Assembly: GCF_017744255.1 (NCBI RefSeq)
Contig: NZ_JAGHQP010000014.1
Span: 17,425 to 81,424, forward strand
Direction of reading: 5' to 3'
Source of the DNA: Brevundimonas sp. A19_0
GTDB lineage: Bacteria; Pseudomonadota; Alphaproteobacteria; Caulobacterales; Caulobacteraceae
Length of the DNA stretch: 64,000 bases
This document shows, piece by piece, positions 11,293-22,041 of the stretch (position 1 is its first letter; each line of letters starts with the position of its first letter). The notes under the pieces were generated by a model. It saw only the letters and a list, made by a program, of their open reading frames with translations. It was not told the origin of the DNA and did no database searches. The translations under genes and the position numbers were made by a program.

Positions 11293-12041
11293 CAGGCCCG
11301 CTCTCCGAAAAAGACATCCCCTGCCGATATAAGCCGAAGGGTGCCGTCGGCCAGCCTGAGACGCAGCGCCCCGTCGTCGGCGAGACCTTCGGCCACACCC
11401 TCAACTGTCTCGTGACCCAGTCGGGCGACGGCCGGCGCATTGAGGCCATGGGCCCGCCGGGTCCAGGCATCCCGGATGACGTCAAAGCCCAGCGCCTCGC
11501 GCCGCTTGGTCCAGGCAGCAAAGGCCTCGGCCAGAGGGGGCAAGGCTTCGTCCAGTGTCGGGGCCCGCGCCACGCCCCCGGCCAGATGGGCCGCGGCTGC
11601 GGTTGCCGGCCGCTCCACATCCTGCGGGGCACTGGCCAGATTGACGCCGATGCCGACCGCCAGCCACAGCCCGCCCGCAGGAGCAGGCCCCGACTCGACC
11701 AGAATGCCCGAGGCCTTCATCCCTTCGATCATCACATCATTCGGCCATTTGATCGTCACGCAGGCCGGCGGGACGTAGCGGTCCAGAAGGTCCGCGACCG
11801 CGAGCGCGGCGATGAAACTGGTCTGGGCGGCCTCGGCCGGCGGCGCGTGCGTCACGCACAGATATGTGGCGGCCAGATTGCCCTGATGGTCCGACCAGGC
11901 CCGCCCGCGTCGGCCACGACCGGCATTCTGGCGCCGCGCGGCGATCCAGATCGGCCCGGTGTGCCCGGCCTCGGCCAGTCGCCGGGCCTCGGCGTTGGTG
12001 GAGTCGATCTCGTCGAGAACCAGCTGCTCGGCGGGCGACAC
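11292..12041 (-). CDS. birA: Biotin--[acetyl-CoA-carboxylase] ligase
   Basis: Attaches biotin to the carboxyl carrier protein of acetyl-CoA carboxylase. The biotinyl-AMP loop GRGRRGR is at 41-47, then [19 protein letters not shown] from 98. 249 residues, with no N-terminal helix-turn-helix, so this is the monofunctional form that does not act as a repressor. It lies 4 nt after nuoN, at the junction between the complex I genes and the metabolic tail of the run. Confidence 0.94.
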   Translation of the reverse strand: MSPAEQLVLDEIDSTNAEARRLAEAGHTGPIWIAARRQNAGRGRRGRAWSDHQGNLAATYLCVTHAPPAEAAQTSFIAALAVADLLDRYVPPACVTIKWPNDVMIEGMKASGILVESGPAPAGGLWLAVGIGVNLASAPQDVERPATAAAAHLAGGVARAPTLDEALPPLAEAFAAWTKRREALGFDVIRDAWTRRAHGLNAPAVARLGHETVEGVAEGLADDGALRLRLADGTLRLISAGDVFFGERA

Positions 12042-12045
12042 CGCC

Positions 12046-13512
12046 CTACCCGGCTCCGAAACCGGACGCGGCGATGGCGGTCAGCGGCTCCAGCCAGGTC
12101 AGACCGATGATCACAACCGGGAAGGCGAACGCTGCCGAGGCCAGGGCCAGGGTGCGCGCCTCGATCGGCTGGGGATCGGTCACGGCCTGCTCGTCGAGCG
12201 GCGGATCGAACCACATCAGCTTGATGATGCGCAGATAGTAGAAGGCCGCCACGACCGAGGCCACCAGCCCCGCCGCCGCCACCATCCAGTAGCCGGCATC
12301 GGCGGCCGCCCCGAACACATAGTATTTGCCCCAGAAGCCCGAGAACGGCGGCATGCCCAGCACCGACAGCGACAGGATGGTGAGGACCACGGTCGTCAGC
12401 GGACGCGTCTTCTTCAGCCCGGCCAGATCGGCGATCCGGCGGATCGGCTTGCCTCCGCGCGACAGCGACAGCAGCACGGCGAAGAAGCCGATCTGGTCGA
12501 TCACATACAGGGTCATGAACATCAGCATGGCCTGCAGGCCCGCCTCGGTGCCCGCAACAATGCCCAGCAGGGCGTAGCCGATGTTGGCGATCGAGGAATA
12601 GGCCAGCAGCCGCTGCAGATCGCGCTGCGCCAGACCGCCGATGGCACCGACGACGAACGAGGCCAGACAGATCAGCACCAGCACCTGGGCCCACTGGTCG
12701 TGGATGGCGCCGAAACCGTTGGTCAACACGCGGGCGACCAGCACCATGGCCGCCATCTTGGGCGCCGTGGCGAACAGGGCGACAACCGGAGTGGGCGCGC
12801 CCTCATAGACGTCGGGCGTCCACATGTGGAACGGCGCCGCCGAGACCTTGAAGGCCAGACCGCACAGCAGGAACACCAGACCGAAAATCAGGCCCGCGGC
12901 GCCGCCATCGGCCACCGAACGCGCCGACAGGGCGATGTCCTCGAACCGCATCGAGCCCGAGAAGCCGTAGATCAGGCTGGCGCCATACAGCAGCAGACCC
13001 GACGACAGGGCGCCCAGCACGAAATACTTCAGACCGGCCTCGGAGGCCTTGAGGTCGTCGCGGTGGAAGGCGGCCAGCACATAGAGCGCCAGCGAGTGCA
13101 GCTCGATACCGACATAGAGGGAGATCAGATCCCCCGACGACACCATCATGGCCATGCCGACCGAGGCCAGCACGATCAGCACCGGATACTCAAAGCGGGC
13201 GATGCGGGTCCGGGCCATCCAGCCGTCGCCCATGACCACAGCCACGGCGCTCAGCAGATAGATGGCGACCTTGCCATAGGCCGCCAGCGGATCGGCGACG
13301 AAGGCCCCGTTGAAGGCCTGGCCCAGCGGGGCATTGATGGCGAGGGCCGCGGCGCCCACCAGCAGGGCGACCGACAGGATCGAGATCAGACGGGTCGACT
13401 TCTCGCCGATGAAGGCGCCCAGCATCAGCAGCACCATGGCCCCGATGGCCAGGGTCACTTCGGAAGCGGCGAGCTGAAGGGCGGAGGACAGGTCAGGCAT
13501 TTCGGATCTCAT
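12046..13512 (-). CDS. nuoN: NADH-quinone oxidoreductase subunit N
   Basis: Antiporter-like proton-pumping subunit of complex I, about 488 residues with some 14 membrane helices. Landmarks are the broken-helix region around [20 protein letters not shown] and [14 protein letters not shown]. The ATG at 13512 overlaps the nuoM stop (ATGA); an alternative ATG at 13500 would give MPDLSSALQ. It is the last nuo gene in transcription order. Confidence 0.95.
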   Translation of the reverse strand: MRSEMPDLSSALQLAASEVTLAIGAMVLLMLGAFIGEKSTRLISILSVALLVGAAALAINAPLGQAFNGAFVADPLAAYGKVAIYLLSAVAVVMGDGWMARTRIARFEYPVLIVLASVGMAMMVSSGDLISLYVGIELHSLALYVLAAFHRDDLKASEAGLKYFVLGALSSGLLLYGASLIYGFSGSMRFEDIALSARSVADGGAAGLIFGLVFLLCGLAFKVSAAPFHMWTPDVYEGAPTPVVALFATAPKMAAMVLVARVLTNGFGAIHDQWAQVLVLICLASFVVGAIGGLAQRDLQRLLAYSSIANIGYALLGIVAGTEAGLQAMLMFMTLYVIDQIGFFAVLLSLSRGGKPIRRIADLAGLKKTRPLTTVVLTILSLSVLGMPPFSGFWGKYYVFGAAADAGYWMVAAAGLVASVVAAFYYLRIIKLMWFDPPLDEQAVTDPQPIEARTLALASAAFAFPVVIIGLTWLEPLTAIAASGFGAG

Positions 13513-15005
13513 CCACCGATCGCGGCACGGAAGCCGGCAGTCAGGGCCTCGACGGAGGTCGAGGTCAGGTCAAGCACAGCCGCCGGATAGACGCCCAGCC
13601 ACAGGGTCCCCACGATCAGGGGCACGAAGACGATCAGCTCGCGCCGGTCGATATCGGTGATGGTCTTGAGCGCGGGGTTGGTGATCTCGCCGAACATGAC
13701 GTTGCGGTACAGCGTCAGCGCATAGACGGCCGAGAAGATCACTCCCGAGGCGGCGAACAGGGCGGTCCATGTCGAGACCTCATAGACGGCGGTCAGCGAC
13801 AGGATTTCGCCGATGAAGCCCGAGGTGCCCGGCAGGCCGACGTTGGCCATGGTGAACATCAGGAAGATGGCCGCGAACCACGGCATCTTCGACGTCAGCC
13901 CGCCGTAGAAGGCGATCTCACGGGTGTGCATCCGGTCATAGACCACGCCGACGCAGAGGAAGAGCGCGCCCGAGATCAGGCCGTGGCTCAGCATCTGGAA
14001 GACCGCGCCCTGCACGCCCTGATCATTGCCGGCGAAGATGCCCATGGTCACGAAGCCCATGTGGGCGACCGACGAATAGGCGATCAGCTTCTTGATGTCG
14101 GTCTGACGGAAGGCGACCAGCGAGGTGTAGACGATGGCGATGGCCGAAAGGGCGAACACCAGCGGGCGGAACATTTCCGAGGCCTGCGGGAACATCGGCA
14201 GGTTGAACAGCAGGAAGCCGTAGCCACCCAGCTTCAGCAGGATGCCCGCCAGGATGACCGAACCGGCCGTCGGCGCCTGCACGTGGGCGTCGGGCAACCA
14301 GGTGTGGACCGGCCACATCGGCATCTTGACCGCGAATGAGGCGAAGAAGGCCAGCCACAGCAGCGGCTGCACCGTCGGGCTGAAGGCATACTCCTTGAGC
14401 AGCGGGATCGAGGTCGTGCCCGCTTCCGCCGCCATCCACAGCATGGCCAGCAGCATCAGCACCGACCCCAGCAGGGTGTAGAGGAAGAATTTGTAGGCCG
14501 CGTAGATGCGGTTCTGTCCACCCCAGATGCCGATGATCAGGAACATCGGGACCAGGGTGCCCTCGAAGAAGATGTAGAACAGGAACAGGTCCAGCGAGGT
14601 GAAGACGCCGATCACCAGCGTCTCGAGCACCAGGAAGGCGATCATATAGTCCGCCACCCGCTCCTTGATCGTCGTCCAGCTGGCGAGGATGCACAGCGGC
14701 AGCAGGAAGGCCGTCAGCAGCACGAACAGGATGGAGATCCCGTCCACGCCCATGTGATAGGCGGCGCCCGCGAACCACTGATAGTGCTCGACGAACTGAT
14801 AGGCGGGGTTCGAGGCGTCAAACTTCGCGACCAGCAGGATCGAGACCGCAAGGGTAATCAGGGTGGTGACGAAGGCGATGCGACGCGCAGCCGGCGCCAC
14901 CGAGGCGTCCGACTTGCCCGCCATGCGGACGGCCAGCAGCACCGCTGCCCCCACGAGCGGCAGGAAGGTGACGAGGCTCAGGATGTGAGACATCAACAGG
15001 GACAC
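13509..15005 (-). CDS. nuoM: NADH-quinone oxidoreductase subunit M
   Basis: Antiporter-like membrane subunit, 498 residues. It shows the conserved Glu in [12 protein letters not shown], the lysine helix near [17 protein letters not shown] and [17 protein letters not shown] at 15005 has a G-rich stretch 9-15 nt upstream; ATG at 14993 ([13 protein letters not shown]) is an alternative that matches common family starts. It overlaps nuoN by 4 nt and follows nuoL by 4 nt. Confidence 0.95.
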   Translation of the reverse strand: MSLLMSHILSLVTFLPLVGAAVLLAVRMAGKSDASVAPAARRIAFVTTLITLAVSILLVAKFDASNPAYQFVEHYQWFAGAAYHMGVDGISILFVLLTAFLLPLCILASWTTIKERVADYMIAFLVLETLVIGVFTSLDLFLFYIFFEGTLVPMFLIIGIWGGQNRIYAAYKFFLYTLLGSVLMLLAMLWMAAEAGTTSIPLLKEYAFSPTVQPLLWLAFFASFAVKMPMWPVHTWLPDAHVQAPTAGSVILAGILLKLGGYGFLLFNLPMFPQASEMFRPLVFALSAIAIVYTSLVAFRQTDIKKLIAYSSVAHMGFVTMGIFAGNDQGVQGAVFQMLSHGLISGALFLCVGVVYDRMHTREIAFYGGLTSKMPWFAAIFLMFTMANVGLPGTSGFIGEILSLTAVYEVSTWTALFAASGVIFSAVYALTLYRNVMFGEITNPALKTITDIDRRELIVFVPLIVGTLWLGVYPAAVLDLTSTSVEALTAGFRAAIGG

Positions 15006-15009
15006 GCGA

Positions 15010-17091
15010 TCAGCCCCCCCATGTGGCGATGGCGAAGGCGAGCAGACCGGCCACGCCCAGCAGCATCACGAACGCATAGTGATAGACGTAGCCCGACTGG
15101 ATTCTCGACAGTCGCGCCGCGGATTTCAGCGAGGCCCAGGCGGCCCCGTTCGGGCCCAGCCCGTCGATGATCTTCACGTCGCCGATCTTCCAGAACAGAT
15201 CGCCGACCGCCTTGGCCCCCTTCACGAAGACAAAGTCGTACAGCTCGTCGAAGAACCATTTGTTGTAGAAGAAGGTGTGCAGCGGACCACCGCGCTCGGC
15301 CATCCGGCGGCCCAGGCCTTCCTTGAGCACATAGACATAGACGGCGATCAGCGTGCCGAGGCCCGAGACGACCAGCGGCGCCCACAGCACCCAGGTGGGC
15401 ACCGAGTGGCTGTCGTGGATCACGTGATTGGCCGGACCGGTGAAGATCGCCCCGCGCCAGAACTCGTGCTCGTGATGGCCGACGAACTGGTCGTAGAATG
15501 TAAAGCCTGCGGCCACCGCGCCCACCGACAGCACCAGCAGCGGCACGATCATGACCCAGGGGCTCTCGTGCGGCTTCAGCGGGCCGTGGTGATGGTGGTC
15601 GTCATGCGCATGATGGGCATGGTCGTCGGCGATCGGCTCGGAATGGGTTTCCAGCTGGGCGTCGGTCGCGTGATCGTCCGCGTGATGGGCGCCCTCGTCC
15701 TTCCAGGCCGGCTTGTTGTGGAAGGTCATGAACACCAGACGCCACGAGTAGTAGGCCGTCAGACCGGCCGCAAACAGGCCGATGAAGAAGACGAACATGC
15801 CCACCGGATTGTCGGCGCCGGCGGCAAAGGCGCTCTCGAGGATCGAGTCCTTGGAATAGAAGCCGGCAAAGCCCCACTTCAGGCCCGGGATGCCGAGGCC
15901 GGTGATGGCGATCGTGCCGATCATCATCACGCCATAGGTGATGGGCAGCAGACGGGCGAGACCGCCCATCTTCCGCATGTCCTGCTCGTGATGCATGCCG
16001 TGGATTACCGAGCCGGCCCCCAGGAACAGCAGGGCCTTGAAGAAGGCGTGGGTGAACAGGTGGAACATGGCCGCCTGATAGGCGCCGATGCCGGCCGCAA
16101 AGAACATGTAGCCCAGCTGCGAACAGGTCGAGTAGGCGATGACCCGCTTGATATCGTTCTGGGCCAGACCGACGGTCGCCGCGAACAGGGCCGTGACAGC
16201 ACCGACGATGGCGATGATCTGGGCCGCGACCGGCGCATACTCGTAGATCGGGCTGAGCAGGCAAACCATATAGACGCCGGCGGTCACCATGGTGGCCGCG
16301 TGGATCAGCGCCGACACAGGGGTCGGGCCCTCCATGGCGTCCGGCAGCCAGGTGTGCAGGAAGAACTGGGCCGACTTGCCCATGGCGCCGATGAACAGCA
16401 GCAGACCGGCCAGATCCAGCGCGGACCAGGTGTGACCCAGGAACTCCCAGCCCGTCCCGGCCTTCGACGCGATCATGGGGAACAGTTCGGCGAACTGGAT
16501 CGTGCCGAACATCCAGAAGACGGTGATGATGCCCAGCGCAAAGCCGAAGTCGCCGACGCGGTTCACCACGAAGGCCTTGATGGCGGCGGCGCTGGCCGTG
16601 GGCTTCTTGTACCAGAATCCGATCAGCAGATAGGACGCCAGCCCCACCCCTTCCCAGCCGAAGAACAGCTGCATGAAGTCGGCGGCGGTCACCAGCGCCA
16701 GCATGGCAAAGGTGAACAGCGACAGATAGGCGAAGAACCGCGGCCGGTCGGGATCCTCGGACATATAGCCCCAGGAATAGAGGTGAACGAGCGACGACAC
16801 CGTTGTCACCACGATCAGCATCACGGCGGACAGGGCGTCGATGCGGATCGACCAGGCCGACTGGAAGTCGCCGACGTTGATGAACGGCATGAGCTGGAGC
16901 GTGAAGGCTTCCATCCCGCCCCAGGTGTGGCGGGCGAATACCGTCCAGGCCACGGCGCAGGAGAAGAACAGCAGGCCGGTCGTCACCGCCTGGGAGGCGA
17001 TGTTGCCGATCCGCCGTCCGGTCAGACCGGCGATGGCCGCGCCCAGCAGCGGCGCAAAGATGCCCAGAATGATCAGGGTTTCGAAGCTCAC
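15010..17091 (-). CDS. nuoL: NADH-quinone oxidoreductase subunit L
   Basis: Distal antiporter-like subunit with the long lateral helix, 693 residues. Landmarks include [39 protein letters not shown] and [15 protein letters not shown] His/Asp-rich loop at about residues 470-500 (many HH and DDH runs) precedes the C-terminal helices; such loops vary between species and may bind metal, but I cannot say it has a function. GTG start at 17091; 5 nt after nuoK. Confidence 0.96.
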   Translation of the reverse strand: MSFETLIILGIFAPLLGAAIAGLTGRRIGNIASQAVTTGLLFFSCAVAWTVFARHTWGGMEAFTLQLMPFINVGDFQSAWSIRIDALSAVMLIVVTTVSSLVHLYSWGYMSEDPDRPRFFAYLSLFTFAMLALVTAADFMQLFFGWEGVGLASYLLIGFWYKKPTASAAAIKAFVVNRVGDFGFALGIITVFWMFGTIQFAELFPMIASKAGTGWEFLGHTWSALDLAGLLLFIGAMGKSAQFFLHTWLPDAMEGPTPVSALIHAATMVTAGVYMVCLLSPIYEYAPVAAQIIAIVGAVTALFAATVGLAQNDIKRVIAYSTCSQLGYMFFAAGIGAYQAAMFHLFTHAFFKALLFLGAGSVIHGMHHEQDMRKMGGLARLLPITYGVMMIGTIAITGLGIPGLKWGFAGFYSKDSILESAFAAGADNPVGMFVFFIGLFAAGLTAYYSWRLVFMTFHNKPAWKDEGAHHADDHATDAQLETHSEPIADDHAHHAHDDHHHHGPLKPHESPWVMIVPLLVLSVGAVAAGFTFYDQFVGHHEHEFWRGAIFTGPANHVIHDSHSVPTWVLWAPLVVSGLGTLIAVYVYVLKEGLGRRMAERGGPLHTFFYNKWFFDELYDFVFVKGAKAVGDLFWKIGDVKIIDGLGPNGAAWASLKSAARLSRIQSGYVYHYAFVMLLGVAGLLAFAIATWGG

Positions 17092-17096
17092 GTCGA

Positions 17097-17405
17097 TCAG
17101 CCCTTCATCACGGACGCATCGTCCACGGCGATGTCGCCGCGGTTACGGAAGAAGGTCACCAGAATGGCCAGCCCCACGGCCGCCTCCGCCGCCGCCACGG
17201 TCAGCACGAACATGGCCATGATCTGCCCGGCCACATCGTTCAGGTGGGTCGAGAAGGCGACGAAATTGATGTTCACCGCCAGCAGGATCAGCTCGATCGA
17301 CATCAGGATGATGATGACGTTCTTGCGGTTCACGAAGATGCCGAACACGCCGATGGTGAACAGCATGGCCCCCACGGCCAGATAGTGGGACAGGGTGATG
17401 TCCAT
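17097..17405 (-). CDS. nuoK: NADH-quinone oxidoreductase subunit K
   Basis: Small membrane subunit of complex I, 102 residues, three helices. It carries the conserved membrane glutamates in [12 protein letters not shown] and [11 protein letters not shown], which belong to the proton channel linking NuoJ and NuoN. The start overlaps the nuoJ stop by one base. Confidence 0.96.
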   Translation of the reverse strand: MDITLSHYLAVGAMLFTIGVFGIFVNRKNVIIILMSIELILLAVNINFVAFSTHLNDVAGQIMAMFVLTVAAAEAAVGLAILVTFFRNRGDIAVDDASVMKG

Positions 17406-18031
17406 CAGGAAAGCTCCTCGGAGGAAACGCCCTGGCCGGTCGGGATCGACTTGATCTCCATGGCCTTGCCCGCCTCGCGACCGACCTGTTTGTCGACCTT
17501 CTGGCGCTTGATGCCCGGCTTGTGTCGAAGCGTCAGGGTGATGGCCCCGATCATGGCGACCAGCAGCACAATGCCCGCCGCCTGGAAGAAGTAGACGTAG
17601 TCGGTGTAGAGCACCCGGCCGATGGCCTCGATATTGGTCTGGTCAGCGGTAGCGACCGCCGGGCCGGTGGCATTGGCCGCCACGCCGCCCTGCACCACCG
17701 CCAGGGTGATCATGATCATTTCCGCCAGCAGAACCCCGGCCACGATGGCCGCCAGCGGCAGGTAGCGGGCATAGCCCTCGCGCAGACGCACAAAGTCGAC
17801 GTCCAGCATCATGACGACGAACAGGAACAGCACGGCGACGGCGCCGACGTAGACCACGACCAGCAGCATGGCGAGGAATTCGGCGCCCATCAGCACGAAC
17901 AGGCCGGCCGCCGAGAAGAAGGCCAGGATCAACCACAGCACCGAGTGCACGGGGTTGCGGGCCGTGACGACCAGCAGGGCCGCGACGACGGTGACGGTGG
18001 CCATCAGGTAGAAGGCGATCGATGCAATCAC
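17405..18031 (-). CDS. nuoJ: NADH-quinone oxidoreductase subunit J
   Basis: Membrane subunit, 208 residues, five helices. The pi-bulge helix region reads [17 protein letters not shown], which takes part in coupling. A polar C-terminal tail of about 45 residues ends the protein. GTG start at 18031. Unlike most neighbours it is separated from the upstream gene (nuoI) by 142 bp, which holds a promoter candidate. Confidence 0.95.
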   Translation of the reverse strand: MIASIAFYLMATVTVVAALLVVTARNPVHSVLWLILAFFSAAGLFVLMGAEFLAMLLVVVYVGAVAVLFLFVVMMLDVDFVRLREGYARYLPLAAIVAGVLLAEMIMITLAVVQGGVAANATGPAVATADQTNIEAIGRVLYTDYVYFFQAAGIVLLVAMIGAITLTLRHKPGIKRQKVDKQVGREAGKAMEIKSIPTGQGVSSEELS

Positions 18032-18100
18032 TCGACGGCTCCGGCTGAAACAAAAGCGGTATGGGGGACCGAGTCGCCCCCCTCGAACGCGCGGCGCCCT

Positions 18101-18128
18101 TCTAGACCTGTGCGTCCGGCCTTGCCAA
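18101..18128 (-). promoter_or_regulatory. Candidate internal promoter before nuoJ
   Basis: Minus strand: TTGGCA (18128-18123), 16-nt spacer, TCTAGA (18106-18101), inside the only sizeable gap of the nuo cluster. The -10 region shares AGGTCTAGAA with the candidate nuoA promoter. It would give extra transcription of nuoJ-N and the downstream genes. Sequence resemblance only. Confidence 0.35.
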
Positions 18129-18173
18129 GGCCGCAGGCCGGTCGGATCGCGCTATGGCGGGACAGGGCGGTCA

Positions 18174-18665
18174 TCAGCGGTACGGCGCGTCCATCTCGAG
18201 GTTGCGGGCGATCTGGCGCTCCCAGCGGTCGCCGTTGTCCAGCAGGCGCACCTTGTCGAAATACAGCTCCTCGCGGGTCTCGGTGGCGAACTCGCTGTTC
18301 GGGCCCTCGACGATGGCGTCCACGGGGCAAGCCTCCTGGCAAAGGCCACAGTAGATGCACTTGACCATGTCGATGTCGTAGCGGGTCGTGCGGCGGCTGC
18401 CGTCAGCGCGGGGCTCGGACTCGATGGTGATGGCCTGGGCCGGGCAGATGGCTTCGCACAGCTTGCACGCGATGCAGCGTTCCTCGCCGTTGGGATAGCG
18501 GCGCAGGGCGTGCTCACCCCGGAAGCGCGGCGACTGCGGGTTCCGCTCGAACGGGTAATTCACCGTCATCTTGGGCTTCAGCAGATAGCCGAAGGTCAGG
18601 AAGAAGGCGCCCACGGCGTCAACCAGCAGGGCCCCCTTCACGGTCTGTTTGATACGGGAAATCAT
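18174..18665 (-). CDS. nuoI: NADH-quinone oxidoreductase subunit I
   Basis: Peripheral-arm subunit carrying two 4Fe-4S clusters (N6a, N6b) on the electron path to NuoB. Two CxxCxxCxxxCP motifs are present: Cys64/67/70/74 and Cys103/106/109/113. 163 residues with an amphipathic N-terminus that lies against the membrane. It follows the small lipoprotein gene by 26 nt. Confidence 0.96.
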   Translation of the reverse strand: MISRIKQTVKGALLVDAVGAFFLTFGYLLKPKMTVNYPFERNPQSPRFRGEHALRRYPNGEERCIACKLCEAICPAQAITIESEPRADGSRRTTRYDIDMVKCIYCGLCQEACPVDAIVEGPNSEFATETREELYFDKVRLLDNGDRWERQIARNLEMDAPYR

Positions 18666-18691
18666 GGCTTGATGATCGTCCTTGACGGGGG

Positions 18692-18913
18692 TCAGCGGCG
18701 GTTCTTGCAGTCACGGTCCCAGCGCGGATCATCCCGATCCAGCGACTGGCACCGCACGATACGGGCGGTCTCGGCGCGTTCCTGACGCTCGCGACGCTCC
18801 ATCCGCTCGGCGGTGGAGCCGGGCGCCGGCACCTCGTCCAGCGGCCGGGTGAAGCTGCAGCCGGCGAGGCCGGTCGCAAGCAGCATCACGGCGATCAGGG
18901 GAGCAGAGCGCAT
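18692..18913 (-). CDS. Small lipoprotein of unknown function in the nuo operon
   Basis: 73 residues. The signal peptide ends in the lipobox LAGC (Cys19), followed by [14 protein letters not shown], a charged Arg/Glu-rich helix (about 35-50) and a C-terminal segment with two cysteines, IVRCQSL and DRDCKNRR, that could form a disulfide. The ATG at 18913 overlaps the nuoH stop (TGATG). It lies between nuoH and nuoI but is not a known complex I subunit. Whether it relates to complex I or merely travels in the operon is unknown. Confidence 0.75.
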   Translation of the reverse strand: MRSAPLIAVMLLATGLAGCSFTRPLDEVPAPGSTAERMERRERQERAETARIVRCQSLDRDDPRWDRDCKNRR

Positions 18914-19992
18914 CACGACCCCACCACGAAGACGCGCCAGGCCGACACAGCCACCACCGCCACCAGCGACGTGGGCAGGAAGATCTTCCAGCCCAGTCGC
19001 ATCAGCTGGTCATAGCGATAGCGCGGCACAAAGGCCTTCACCATGGCGAACATGAAGAACCAGAAGACGATCTTCACCCCCAGGACCAGCAGGTAGCCCA
19101 GGCTGTTGAGGGCCTCCCACCCCGCAGGCACGTCAGGCAGGTACTCACTCGGGATGCCCGGGTTCCAGCCGCCGAAGAACAGGATGCTGATCATGGCGCA
19201 CATGAAGACGATGTTGACGTACTCGCCCATCATGAACAGCAGATACGGGGTCGAGCTGTATTCCACCTGATAGCCGGCCACGAGCTCGGACTCGGCCTCG
19301 GGCAGGTCGAACGGTGGACGGTTGGTCTCGGCCAGCGCCGAGATGAAGAAGATGATCGCCATCGGGAACATGATCAGCGCGGTCGGCCAGGTCCCGGCCC
19401 CGCCGCCGAAGGCGAACCAGTTCCAGATCCAGCCGTCCTGCTGGGTCACGATCGACGTCAGGTTCATCGTCCCGGCCAGCAGGATCACATTGATGATCAC
19501 CAGACCGATGGAGACCTCGTAGGACACCATCTGCGCCGCCGAGCGCAGGGCGCCCAGGAACGGGTATTTCGAGTTGGAGGCCCAGCCTCCCATGATGATG
19601 CCGTACACCCCCAGCGACGACACCGCGAAGATGTAGAGGATGCCGACGTTCAGGTCCGACATCACCCAGCCGGGCGCGAACGGAATGACGGCCCAGGCCA
19701 TGAAGGCCAGGATCACGGTGATGATCGGCGCCAGCAGGAAGACCGTCTTGTCGGCCCCGGCGGGCACGACGATTTCCTTCAGCACGAACTTCAGCATGTC
19801 GGCGAACGACTGCAGCAGGCCGAAGGGACCCACGACGTTCGGCCCCTTCCGCATCTGCACGCCCGCCCAGACCTTGCGGTCGGCCAGCAGCAGGAAGGCG
19901 ACGGCGATCAGCACGCAGACGCTGATCAGCAGCGCCGCGCCGGTCGAGGCCAGCGTCCAGCCGAGAGGGGAATTCCAGAAACCGGTGTCCAT
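18913..19992 (-). CDS. nuoH: NADH-quinone oxidoreductase subunit H
   Basis: Membrane subunit at the quinone-binding junction, 359 residues, eight helices. Conserved segments: [46 protein letters not shown] and [13 protein letters not shown]. The start lies 3 nt after the nuoG stop; the end overlaps the small lipoprotein gene. Confidence 0.96.
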   Translation of the reverse strand: MDTGFWNSPLGWTLASTGAALLISVCVLIAVAFLLLADRKVWAGVQMRKGPNVVGPFGLLQSFADMLKFVLKEIVVPAGADKTVFLLAPIITVILAFMAWAVIPFAPGWVMSDLNVGILYIFAVSSLGVYGIIMGGWASNSKYPFLGALRSAAQMVSYEVSIGLVIINVILLAGTMNLTSIVTQQDGWIWNWFAFGGGAGTWPTALIMFPMAIIFFISALAETNRPPFDLPEAESELVAGYQVEYSSTPYLLFMMGEYVNIVFMCAMISILFFGGWNPGIPSEYLPDVPAGWEALNSLGYLLVLGVKIVFWFFMFAMVKAFVPRYRYDQLMRLGWKIFLPTSLVAVVAVSAWRVFVVGS

Positions 19993-19995
19993 GGC

Positions 19996-22041
19996 TTACT
20001 CCGCCGCCATCGCGACCGGAGCGATCCGCTGGGCGGACAGCTCGGCCATGGTCGCGCTGGCCCGCGCGATCGGGTTGGAAAGATACGGGTCACGCACCGG
20101 GCTGGCGAAAGCGACGTCGCCCAGGTCGCCCCTGGTGCCCAGCTTCGACGGATCGAAGGATGCCGCCGGTGCCAGATAGTCGATCCGTCCGAAGGTGACG
20201 TGATCGGTCATCAGCCGCAGGCGCAGCTGGTCGAGTGTGTCGTACGGCAGGGTCTGGCCGACGCGCTCCGACAGGGCGCGCAGGATGGCCCAGTCTTCCT
20301 TGGCCTGTCCCTTGGGGAACACGACCCGCTCGGCCATCTGCACCCGACCCTCGGTGTTCACATACAGGCCCGACTTCTCGGTATAGGCCGCGCCCGGCAG
20401 GATCACATCGGCGCCGTGTGCACCCCGGTCCCCGTGGCTGCCGACATAGACGGTGAAGGCGCCCGAGGCCGAGGCGTCGATCTCGTCGGCCCCCAGCAGG
20501 ACCAGCACGTCCAGCTTGCCCTTCTTGACCATGTCGACGGCCGACAGACCGCCCTCACCCGGGACAAAGCCCATGTCCAGACCGGCGACCCGGCTGGCCG
20601 CCGTGTGCAGGACGTTGAAGCCGTTCCAGCCGTCGCTGACCACGCCATGCTTCTTCGCCAGCGCGCCCAGCGCATTCAGCACCGCCGGTCCGTTTTCACC
20701 CGCCAGCGCGCCCGCGCCGACGATGATGGCCGGGCGTTCGGCGTTCGACAGCATGTCAGCGGCCGCCTTCGGCAGCTTCGACAGGATCTTAGACCCGGCG
20801 CCCAACCAGTTGTAATCGTAGCTGAGATCGACCTGCTCGCCGATCAGGGCGATCTGCGTATTGCCGGCCAGCCAGCTCTTGCGCAGGCGGGTATTCAGCA
20901 GCGGCGCCTCGGCGCGCGGGTCGGCGCCCACGATCAGCACGGCGTCGGCCGCCTCGATCCCGGCCAGGCCCGAGTTGAACAGCCAGCCCTCGCGGGCGTC
21001 ACCGCCCAGGGCCACGCCGTCCTGACGGCAGTCGGTGTGGGGCGAACCCAGCGCGCGGAACAGGTCCAGCGCCGCCTTCATGGATTCGGCGTCCTGCAGG
21101 TCGCCGGCGACGACGCCGATCCGGTCCGCAGCCGCAGATTTCAGCTTGTCAGCAACCACGCCCAGGGCCTCGTCCCAGGTCGCGGCGCGCAGCTTGCCGT
21201 TCTCGCGCACGAAGGGGCGGTCCAGGCGCCGGGTTGTCAGGCCGTCGACGACATAGCGGCTCTTGTCCGACAGCCATTCCTCATTGATGCCCTCGTGGAC
21301 GCGCGGAAGAATGCGCATCACCTCGGACCCGCGATAGTCGGCGCGGATGTTCGAGCCCAGCGCGTCCATGACGTCGATGGTCTCGGTCTTCTTCAGTTCC
21401 CAGGGACGATAGTGATAGGCCCACGGACGGTGCGTCAGGGCGCCGACCGGGCACAGATCATTGACGTTGCCCGAAAGCTCGGAGTTCACCGAGCTTTCCA
21501 GATAGGTGGTGATCTCGGCGCTTTCGCCGCGCGAGATCATGCCGATGTCCGGCACGCCCGCCACTTCGGTGATGAAGCGCACACAGCGCGTGCACTGGAT
21601 GCAGCGCGTCATATAGGTCTTGATGGTCGGACCCATGTGCTTTTCTTCGACCGCGCGCTTGTTCTCGGCATAGCGAGAGCCGTCACGGCCATAGCCCATG
21701 GCCTGGTCCTGCAGGTCGCACTCGCCGCCCTGGTCGCAGATCGGGCAGTCCAGCGGGTGGTTGATGAGCAGGAACTCCATCACCCCTTCGCGGGCCTTCT
21801 TCACCATCGGCGTGTCGGTGAAGATCTCCTGGCCGTCGGCGGCCGGCAGGGCGCAAGACGCCTGCGGCTTGGGCGGTCCGGGCTTCACCTCGACCAGGCA
21901 CATGCGACAGTTGCCGGCGATCGACAGCCGCTCGTGATAACAGAAGCGCGGGATCTCTTCCCCGGCGCGCTCCGCCACCTGCAGCACGGTCATGCCGGGC
22001 TCGAATTCGACGTCTACGCCGTTGACCTTGGCGACGGGCAT
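19996..22041 (-). CDS. nuoG: NADH-quinone oxidoreductase subunit G
   Basis: Largest peripheral subunit, 681 residues, carrying a 2Fe-2S cluster (Cys34, 45, 48, 63) and 4Fe-4S clusters in the CPICDQGGECDLQD and CIQCTRCVRF blocks. The C-terminal half is a molybdopterin-oxidoreductase-like domain without the cofactor. It starts on the stop of the upstream mosaic gene with a one-base overlap and ends 3 nt before nuoH. Confidence 0.96.
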   Translation of the reverse strand: MPVAKVNGVDVEFEPGMTVLQVAERAGEEIPRFCYHERLSIAGNCRMCLVEVKPGPPKPQASCALPAADGQEIFTDTPMVKKAREGVMEFLLINHPLDCPICDQGGECDLQDQAMGYGRDGSRYAENKRAVEEKHMGPTIKTYMTRCIQCTRCVRFITEVAGVPDIGMISRGESAEITTYLESSVNSELSGNVNDLCPVGALTHRPWAYHYRPWELKKTETIDVMDALGSNIRADYRGSEVMRILPRVHEGINEEWLSDKSRYVVDGLTTRRLDRPFVRENGKLRAATWDEALGVVADKLKSAAADRIGVVAGDLQDAESMKAALDLFRALGSPHTDCRQDGVALGGDAREGWLFNSGLAGIEAADAVLIVGADPRAEAPLLNTRLRKSWLAGNTQIALIGEQVDLSYDYNWLGAGSKILSKLPKAAADMLSNAERPAIIVGAGALAGENGPAVLNALGALAKKHGVVSDGWNGFNVLHTAASRVAGLDMGFVPGEGGLSAVDMVKKGKLDVLVLLGADEIDASASGAFTVYVGSHGDRGAHGADVILPGAAYTEKSGLYVNTEGRVQMAERVVFPKGQAKEDWAILRALSERVGQTLPYDTLDQLRLRLMTDHVTFGRIDYLAPAASFDPSKLGTRGDLGDVAFASPVRDPYLSNPIARASATMAELSAQRIAPVAMAAE

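Noticed and set aside
15079..17385. 768-codon plus-strand frame opposite nuoL/nuoK
   Set aside because: Composition is His/Asp/Arg/Gly-rich without domains; nuoL and nuoK are unmistakable on the minus strand.
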